Below are positions 57,070 through 64,000 of a stretch of DNA of 64,000 nt, in pieces (the stretch's first letter is position 1; each line of letters begins with the position of its first letter). Position numbers and translations under genes: made by a program. The notes under the pieces were generated by a model. The model worked only from the letters and a program-made list of their open reading frames with translations, was not told where the DNA came from and searched no databases. The stretch covers positions 358,846 to 422,845 of the forward strand of contig MNCI01011971.1 in assembly GCA_015680685.1 (NCBI GenBank), written 5' to 3'. Origin of the DNA: Gnetum montanum (Eukaryota; Streptophyta; Gnetopsida; Gnetales; Gnetaceae).

Positions 57070-59713
57070 ATGGTGGTGTTTGGAGACGAAATTGAACACC
57101 CTAACTATTGTGGATTCTTTGTCATGTTGAAAGATGCAAAAATTACTGGAGAAGATCACACTATCCTTGGTGGCGATGGTTTTGATGGACCTTCACCAGC
57201 CTCTCGCCCATGTGGTGGTGGTGGCATGAATGATGGCTTCCCTGCAGCAATTGTAACTTTTGGAGGCAACCGGAAAGCCTTGAAGAGGGCCCTCCCTTTT
57301 TCTTCCTTGCTTCTGGGATCATTCACTTTCTAGGCAGCTTCACCAATGTGTGCTGGGATGGGAACCTCCCAAGGGCACGGAAGCGTAGGGAAGAGTTCTT
57401 TTAGATTGACAAACCAGGCTAAGAACTATTTTTTTATGTCAAATGCTTGAATTGATGTTTCCAACTACTGGTAGTTATTCATTCGACGAGCCAAGTTCTC
57501 TGTGATTGCACGTTGTCCTTAAAAACACATGTGGAGAACCTTGAGTTCCATATTTGCTATTTCCAATTTTTCTTTTGTCACTTTGTACACTTGGAACTTA
57601 CCCTCGAATAAAGAATACGAGGTAGCCACTTTCTTTTCTAGGTTAGACCATGGTCTACTAGCTGTTACCATAGCCAAGTTTGTATAGTGAAGGTTGGCCA
57701 GCTCCATATACTTTGTCATTTCTTCAATTTGCAGTTCCTTGAGGTAGATTTCAGCCTAGTTGTAGGTATTGAACCCATCAGAGGTAGGTTGCCATACCTC
57801 GCCTCCTTCTTGGAGCTACTAGAGCACTTGGTTCATCTTAGCCTTTGCAACTTTAATCTATTTCTCATTCATTTCCTTTTGTAATCTCACTTGGTCCTTG
57901 TAATGGTTCTTAACTTTTTCAAACTTAAGGGCTTTGTTCTTTCAAGCGGTGATTTCAATGGTTGATTTCTATCGCAACATTCAAACCTCCTCCATAGATA
58001 GATTTTGATTTTCAGTGGCCAACCTCCACACATCAGCATTCACCCTAGCTAGCTCTTCCTACTGTTGATGAGTAAAGCTTTTCATGTGCTCATTTTCAGC
58101 ACCAACATTGCCCAGGTGATGGACTTCTGCTGTCAAATTAACATTCTCCTGAAAAACCTCTATCAAGTCCTTATTTAAATGATATGCATGAGCATCTACC
58201 AAGGACTTATCAAGGATCACCAACTCTCACTCATCCTCAACTATCTAATGTTTGACCTAAAGCTATTGAAAAGCTTCGTCTCTGATGAGCTCATAGTTGA
58301 GGAGAGCTAGATCGGCAAGTTGGATCCTTAATTGGGCAACTTGTGTTGCCAAGCGTTGAAAATTGACTTGAGAAACTTCAAGTTGCACTTCCAAAATGAG
58401 GCTCTAACTCCTTGTAGAGAGTAGCTCTAACTGGGTTGCAATGATGTTATTCAAAAGGTCACAATCATTTGGATGCAGTTGCCCAGTTCCCACCAGTTGG
58501 TCCAATAGTTCTTCATGTTGGGCTGCATCGATCGTTCTATGTGAAGTTCTAGCAGATGCCTGTAGATCTTCAAGTCCATGTACATCTAGTACAAGTGCCA
58601 CCAGTGCATTGAGGGCCATAGCAATCATGTCAGCAACCACTTGGATTGCAATCTCTTGTCCCTAGTGCTGCATCACCAAGACTGTAACCCCCTTGCCATA
58701 TTTCGAGCGTATCGAGAAAGTAGCAACATTTCCTGAAATTTTAGGAAATAACTATTGGGTGGATACCGTTACTTCATGGAAACTAGGATCAGTTCTTGCA
58801 GGTATTTGTGTTTGAACGAGAGAGAACATCGACCCTGCCCTATCTAGCAGACTTACTGATTGAGCCACTTTCTCCAAATGGCTTATTGTAGGATGATAGA
58901 CCGAAGTGTTTTGTCCTCCACCGGTCCTTCTAGATTACTCTTGTTGGCTCAAAAGTGATTGCTGGATTTCATGTATATGTTCTGCGATGGTTTGTGAACC
59001 CGACCTTGTTGTTTGCGCAGGCGATGAAGGTGGTTGATACTTCTCCTCATTTTGTGTGATGGCCAGAGTCATGTCTTTCATCATTTTCAACCATGAAGTA
59101 ATTAGGGCATGCCAGAGTGTATCATTGGCATACTGTGCAATTGAGATCTCTGCCACATCAGCTTCGATCTTTGGCAAACATAGAGCTTGTGTGATTGCTT
59201 CTACAAAGTAAGAGACATAGATGTCCTTGATTCTTACTCTGGACGCTGGTTGTCGATTTTTCTAGAAGAGATAAGTCTTTCCTAAGTACCATTTACCATT
59301 GGATATGATGATTGGACACATAGGAGAATTTTGCAATTGAAGCTTCACATCTTCTAGTGCATTCTAGATAAATGGTCCAAAGTTAAACTCTTGAAAGACC
59401 ATTCGTTGCATTTCCCGTGGCTTGATAGCATCAAGACATGCCTAGGTCAGGGTGATCTCAAGCCGTGGCACTATCCCCAGAGTCTCATCCCCTTGCAATT
59501 TCTCGCTAGGAATCTCCTCTTCGGGAATCTGATGGATAGATTCCATATTAGATCCTTCACGGAGAGGGCCAGTTGCATGAGAGCCCTTCGCATGCTCTGG
59601 GTGCTACACACCTCATCCCCTTCCCGTTCGTGGATGCTTGTCCCTAGGTTGTGATGGTCATTCTCTCCTTGGATGTCTTGGTTTTTGTGACATATGTAAG
59701 CAACCATAATCAC
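57070..59713 (-). pseudogene. ORF-Y copy 2: coiled-coil ORF at the 3' end of A4, unknown function
   Basis: About 880 codons on the minus strand, broken by stops. N-terminal part from MIMVAYICHKNQD (59713); then MPKIEADVAEISIAQYANDT (59177), PPSSPAQTTRSGSQTIAEHI, EELLDQLVGTGQLHPND, and from about 58440 a long heptad-like region with ILEVQLEVSQVNFQRLATQ, ENVNLTAEVHHLGNVGAENE and KKVATSYSLFEGKFQVYKV; the last part is Gly/His-rich near 57200. No viral envelope features (signal peptide, transmembrane segment) are visible. In Athila elements an extra ORF after integrase is common, but this one is not a family I can name. A partial relative lies at 19760-21190. Confidence 0.5.
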
Positions 59714-59904
59714 TAATTAGATTATGCACAAGCTACTCAAAACGGCCCTCATACATCTTCTCAGTTTGACTAAGTTATGGTGCTTGCACATGCATCCCAT
59801 TAAATCTACCGGAGTATTAGTTGATGGGTTAGAACCAAAAATAATAAGGGATAAGTTGGAGTTTAAAATATTATTTTTGTTTCTTCCTATAAGAGGTGCA
59901 AATT

Positions 59905-59930
59905 CTTAATTAATTAATTAATTAATTTCT
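59905..59930. repeat. TTAA/AATT microsatellite
   Basis: Five tandem TTAA units, a self-complementary run, just upstream of ORF-Y. Confidence 0.8.
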
Positions 59931-60112
59931 TTTAGGCCTCACCCCCCCGATGACTGAGAGCATACCTTTGGTTACTAAAGAGGGGAAGGATAGGTAGATT
60001 AGGATGCGCGGTAGACAATGTAAGTGCTTGTAAGATGAGTTGAGGCAGTAAAAATGAAAAATCTCCCTCCAATTTATGTGCGGAATGAGAAAAATGTTAT
60101 GTGCAATGGGGG

Positions 60113-60173
60113 TATATATAAGGTTTTTGCACTGTGTCGACAGGGTCATGTATACGTAGGGAACTACGTATAC
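60113..60173 (-). promoter_or_regulatory. Possible ORF-Y promoter: TATA box with an upstream perfect palindrome
   Basis: Minus strand TATATATA (60120-60113), 400 bases before the ORF-Y ATG. Immediately upstream: GTCGAC (60136-60141) and a perfect inverted repeat, GTATACGTAG-GGAA-CTACGTATAC (60150-60173), with a further TATACGTA at about 60183. The order GTCGAC, GGG, TGTATAC also occurs upstream of the TATA box in the A1 LTR (about 46033-46060). Confidence 0.4.
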
Positions 60174-60199
60174 AGGGCCCCATATACGTAAGGGGTCTG

Positions 60200-61860
60200 A
60201 CCTGTTCACCTGATAAAAGAAAGCCTAAAAAATTAACTTAAAATGCCAAATTGGGGTTGTTGAAAAGCTTGAGAGACAAGGAACTAGGCCGAGAGAAAGA
60301 GGAAAAAGAGAGTAAAAAGGTAGGAGCGTGATGAAAAAGAACTCCACGGAGAAGAAGTAAACTGATGGGTATCATGAAAATAATCAACTATCGAAATCAA
60401 AAGGATGGGAGGATAACAAACGGGACTAGGAATATGTAAGTGGGTCCTCCCCATAGTAGGCGGTAACCTCAGTAGCCCTTGCATATCCTCAACACCAGAG
60501 TCCATGGGCCCTGAGGTTAAGAAATGCTGATTGCAAGTTAATACTACCATCCATGAGAACCTGCTGAGGCATGAGAAGTTCATGGAAATCATGAGAAACT
60601 ATCAAAACATAAGATGGTTAGTAAGGTGAGTCATGGAGAGAGATGGGTGAAGAGAGAGGCAAGAGAATTGGAATTCTGATCATCTGTCACATGAAACCCT
60701 ATGTGAAGTTGTGGTTAAGTGACCTGGTAGGACCTTTCCTGGGTTTAGACTCAAAACCAACCACATAGAGTGACATCGCAACAACATGTGAAGCCTCATC
60801 TATCCTCCAAGTATACAAGAATGCACCCACAGAGAACCACCACTCCAATAGGTGTGAGAGGAAGGAAGTGAAATGGGACCAAGTTAGAGGGGATAGAGTG
60901 AGTCCCATAACTAGTGCTTATGACCCATGAGAGGGAGTCTAAGGGGTGTGCTTTGAATTCCCACATAATTATAATTTTATTTTTGTTTTTTTATTTTTAT
61001 TTCTTGGGAACTACACCATGCAAAGACCCATGCTTGGTTGCATGCATTCGACCAAGGGGTATGCTTTGAATCCTCATTTTTTTTATTTTATTTTTTTTTG
61101 GTTTTTTGAATTTCTGCAACAAGAACCAGACAATGCAAGGTCAAATTGCCTAGGAGCTTCCCTGTAGAGAAAAACGTGGAGTGGTAAGAAATATGTAAGG
61201 ACACATCAACAGCCTGGGGAATAGAAGAGGGTGACGAATGTTGCATTCCCCTTGAAGTCACACCCGATTCAAACCATTGGGTCATCCCTGAGTTTAGGAA
61301 CTACACAAGTCACACAAGTCACACATTAATTAAAATTTTTTTATGTGAAGGGGTTGCATGTTTCTAAGAGAAGGAACACCATGGAGTGGATGAATGGGTG
61401 GATTATGTGGACTTGCTGTCTATTTTATGAGAGGAAAATAGACATAAAGTCCAAGAACAACAATGTGAGGGTAGGAGCAAGATAAACTAGGTGGATCATA
61501 TTACGTTACCCATTGCAATGAAAACCATCTGCACCATACCTGATGAAAATAAGATGACTTATTAGCAACCACTTGGAAATTAAACACACACATCATAAAT
61601 GAGCAATGAAAAAATGGGAAAGTAATTAAAGAAAGAAAAATTTGGAAGAATTGGAAATCATAGGAACTATTTTGAAAAAAAAAGGTGTAAAAAAAATTCC
61701 AAAAAAAATGGGGAGCTTGGTAGAATGGATTAGCATGGAGGATAGCCTCCCCCATGACTGGGTGGAAAGGAGGAGCTGCAAAAAATGGAACGAGGCTATC
61801 CCAGTAATGATGAGGTGACACCACTAGTTAGGTGGAGTTCACGGAAAGGCTTTAATTATT
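60200..61860 (-). other. A4 non-coding stretch between integrase and ORF-Y
   Basis: 61120-61830 matches the A1 3' region (38200-38950). 60200-61110 has no counterpart and no recognisable domain. A near repeat, CAAGGGGTATGCTTTGAAT (61054) and AAGGGGTGTGCTTTGAATTC (60940), brackets a T-rich stretch. Confidence 0.5.
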
Positions 61861-61899
61861 GTTGATTAACCAACTATGTTCTAGTGGGATCTTTAGGTT

Positions 61900-63130
61900 T
61901 TTGTATAAGCAAGGCCCCATATGGGAAGGTTTTGAAGACAATGTAAGGTCCTTTCTACAGTGTTTGAAACTTGGTCAGTTGTGGTACGTGTGTGGGGTTC
62001 AAGTAGAGTACCTTATCTCCACATCTAAATGTTACCTTCCAAATCCTAGATCATGAAGTTTTATATTGTAGGCCTTGTGGGTATCATTTGAGGATAGGGC
62101 TACTAATCGATTCTCATCTAGCACACTTAGGTTGATAAGTCATTTGCACTGTGCTAGTGGTAGGTCAAGACCCAAGTCACAGGCTATAGATAGTGTCTGG
62201 AGTTCTACCTGGATTGGAAGTTCTGGTAGCTCATCATACACTAAAGCATAGGGAGAGTAACCTATAGGAAGTTTCCAAGTGGAGAAATACGCCCAGAGAG
62301 CATCATTAAGTTTGGTGCTCTAGTCCCTCCTATATTTACTAATGGTTCAAGTGAGGATTTTGGTGATCTCCCTATTGGTGACTTCGGCCTGCCCGTTGGA
62401 TTGGAGGTGATAAGGTGTTTCAAATTTATGGATAGCGCCCAAGTGTTGCATGAGTTTACAAAAAATGACACATGAAATGTGTTCCATTGTCTAAGATGAG
62501 TGCACGTGGCACTCCAAACCTGTTGATGATTAGATGTTGGATAAATTGTATGGTAGTGTTTGAGGAACAATTGACGATGGTTGTTGCCTCTGTCCACTTT
62601 GTGAAGTAGTCCACAACAATGATGATATATTCCTTCCTATTGGAAAGGGGTGTGATGGGACCCATGAAGTCGATGCCCCAGATGTCAAAGGGCTTCAATG
62701 GTTGGATCCACTATTGAGGTTTCTCCATTTGTGCAAGAATCCCATCGTCTATCTAGCATCATTCATAGGAGTAGGTGAAGCATTATGCTTCTTTGAAAAT
62801 TGTAGGCCACTAATATCCTACAAGCAGGATCTTAATGGTTGTGTGTCGTCCAGCATAGTGGCCCCCACAAGGACCCTTGTGAGCATCTTGAAGGATGCCC
62901 AGTGTATCATCATTAGGGACACACCATTGAACTAGTCCATCTACACACACCTTATAAAGGTGACCATTGATTTCCATGAAGCACTTGTCCTTATGGAGAA
63001 ACTGTTATTTTTTATGATGGTACCACTCCTTTGGCAATTCCTGGGTTGTGAGATAGGTGAGGATTTGGTTGGACTAAGGTTATTCTTTGGGCACCTACGT
63101 ATCGACTGCTCTTGCAAAGAGAAGTTCATC
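61900..63130 (-). pseudogene. A4 integrase
   Basis: Minus-strand reading: zinc-binding region around 62980-62740, FDIWGIDFMGPITPLSNRKE, YIIIVVDYFTKWTEATTIV, IINRFGVPRALILDNGTHF (62698-62456), with the NGR/QxxE region in another frame near 62400. This copy keeps LILDNGTHF, which is interrupted in A1. Frameshift at about 62460. Confidence 0.85.
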
Positions 63131-63199
63131 TGGAAATTGGTCGAAGAGTGGTTCCTCCTCTTTTATGTTATCCCATTGTAACAGAGACAAGTGGTCATT

Positions 63200-64000
63200 G
63201 ACCACATTCTTGGTTCCCTTCCAATCTACCATAGTGAGGTCAAATTCCTAAAGAATCACCAGCCACCATATGATACAGGGGCTCACCATTGTTTTGTTCA
63301 TCAAGAACTAGATGGCATTATGGTTGGTATGCAGTAACACCTTGTACTTGAGCACATAGTGTTAGAATTTTTCCAAGGTGAACACCACCACCATCAACTC
63401 TTTTTTGATGGTAGTGTAGTTAAGTTGAGCACCCAAAATGCTACATCTTGCACAGTGAATATAGTATGGGTGCTTTCCATCATCCCACTATGTAAGCATG
63501 GCTCCCAATGCATAATTGGATGCATCCATCATGATGTGAAAGGTCCTAGACCAATCGAGTGCCCATAGAATTGGAGTCTCTATGAGTATCTGTTTAAGCA
63601 TTTGGAATGCAGATTCACATTCCCTAGTCTAGACGAATAGAGCATCTTTCTTCATGAGTTCCACCAATGACTTGGTGATCTTCAAGAAATTTTCGATGAA
63701 GCGTCAATAGTAACCAGTGTGGCCAAGGAATGACTGAACATATTTTATAGTGCTTGGTTGCTTGGTAATTCCTTGGATGACCCTAATTTTCTTAGGATCC
63801 ACGCTAATCCCTATTTGTGAAATACAGTGACGTAGCACAATACCCTCTTGGACCATTAAGTGGCTTTTCGACTATTTGATCCATAGATTAGTTTCCACAC
63901 ATCTTTTTTCAGAACTTTCTCAAGGCGGTCCAAGGCTTGATCAAATGTGGCCCCATAGGTAGAGAAGTCATCCATGAATACTTCTACCCTATTTCCAATT
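63200..64000 (-). pseudogene. A4 RNase H and end of RT
   Basis: Minus-strand reading: FMDDF (63978-63964) near the window edge, MVQEGIVL, ISVDPKKIRVIQGI, then RNase H with DASNYALGAMLT and LNYTTIKKELMVVVF. Nearly identical in text to A1 40250-41076. The N-terminal RT lies outside the window. Confidence 0.85.

Larger units (their letters stand above)
56139..64000 (-). mobile_element. A4: 3' part of an Athila-like element, minus strand, runs off the window
   Basis: Minus-strand order from the window edge: RT (64000-63600), RNase H, integrase (about 63130-61900), a long non-coding stretch, ORF-Y (59713-57070) and the LTR (57050-56139). The pol part is close to A1 (38580-41100), with long identical words. 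No primer site follows the LTR start at 56139, as expected for a 3' LTR. This is the best evidence that ORF-Y belongs to the family's 3' end. Confidence 0.65.

Overview
The window reads as nuclear DNA of a land plant with a large, retrotransposon-rich genome; a gymnosperm would fit, but nothing here proves the clade. It is AT-rich and about nine tenths of it is old, nested Ty3/gypsy LTR retrotransposons. I see one convincing host gene, a three-exon DUF1639-family gene at 48405-50063. No rRNA, tRNA or CRISPR was seen. Three single-N gaps show draft assembly.

Layout. 1-510 is a minus-strand Tat-type reverse transcriptase fragment (T0). 680-18535 is a complete but decayed 17.9-kb Tat-lineage element (T1) on the plus strand, with ~1.6-kb LTRs and a perfect 5-bp target duplication (AGTAA). 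18541-21190 is an Athila-type LTR followed by a minus-strand coiled-coil ORF (ORF-Y). 21199 to ~22950 is an LTR-like block with ~195-bp internal repeats. ~23000-34197 is a second, minus-strand Tat element (T2) that keeps its 5' LTR, gag, protease and central region but has lost its RT end. T2 is inserted in an Athila-like element (A2, 34198-38190, minus), which is fused to a longer relative (A1, ~38200-46085, minus, with 5' LTR and tRNA-Asp-type primer site). 46100-50960 is a low-transposon island holding an inverted tRNA-derived SINE pair and the DUF1639 gene. 51339-55370 has two LTRs in inverted orientation and a plus-strand Athila-like 5' half (A3). 56139-64000 is the 3' part of another minus-strand Athila-like element (A4), with an LTR, a second ORF-Y copy, integrase, RNase H and RT.

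Main discovery candidate. T1 and T2 both carry, between protease and RT, a ~4.3-kb gene on the strand opposite to gag-pol. In both copies it has a TATA-type promoter, homologous exons and conserved intron boundaries, and encodes a ~1,000-residue protein with a weakly HAD/NIF-phosphatase-like N-terminal part, a globular middle, an acidic stretch and a helical C-terminal part. Tandem arrays sharing the core AAACTAGC flank it. Antisense placement would explain how introns survive passage through an RNA intermediate.

A second candidate is ORF-Y, a coiled-coil ORF at the 3' end of the Athila-like elements, with a TATA box and a perfect 24-bp palindrome upstream of its best copy. All transposon genes here are broken; most internal stops are TAG where the other copy has Gln or Trp, as expected from cytosine deamination in methylated DNA.
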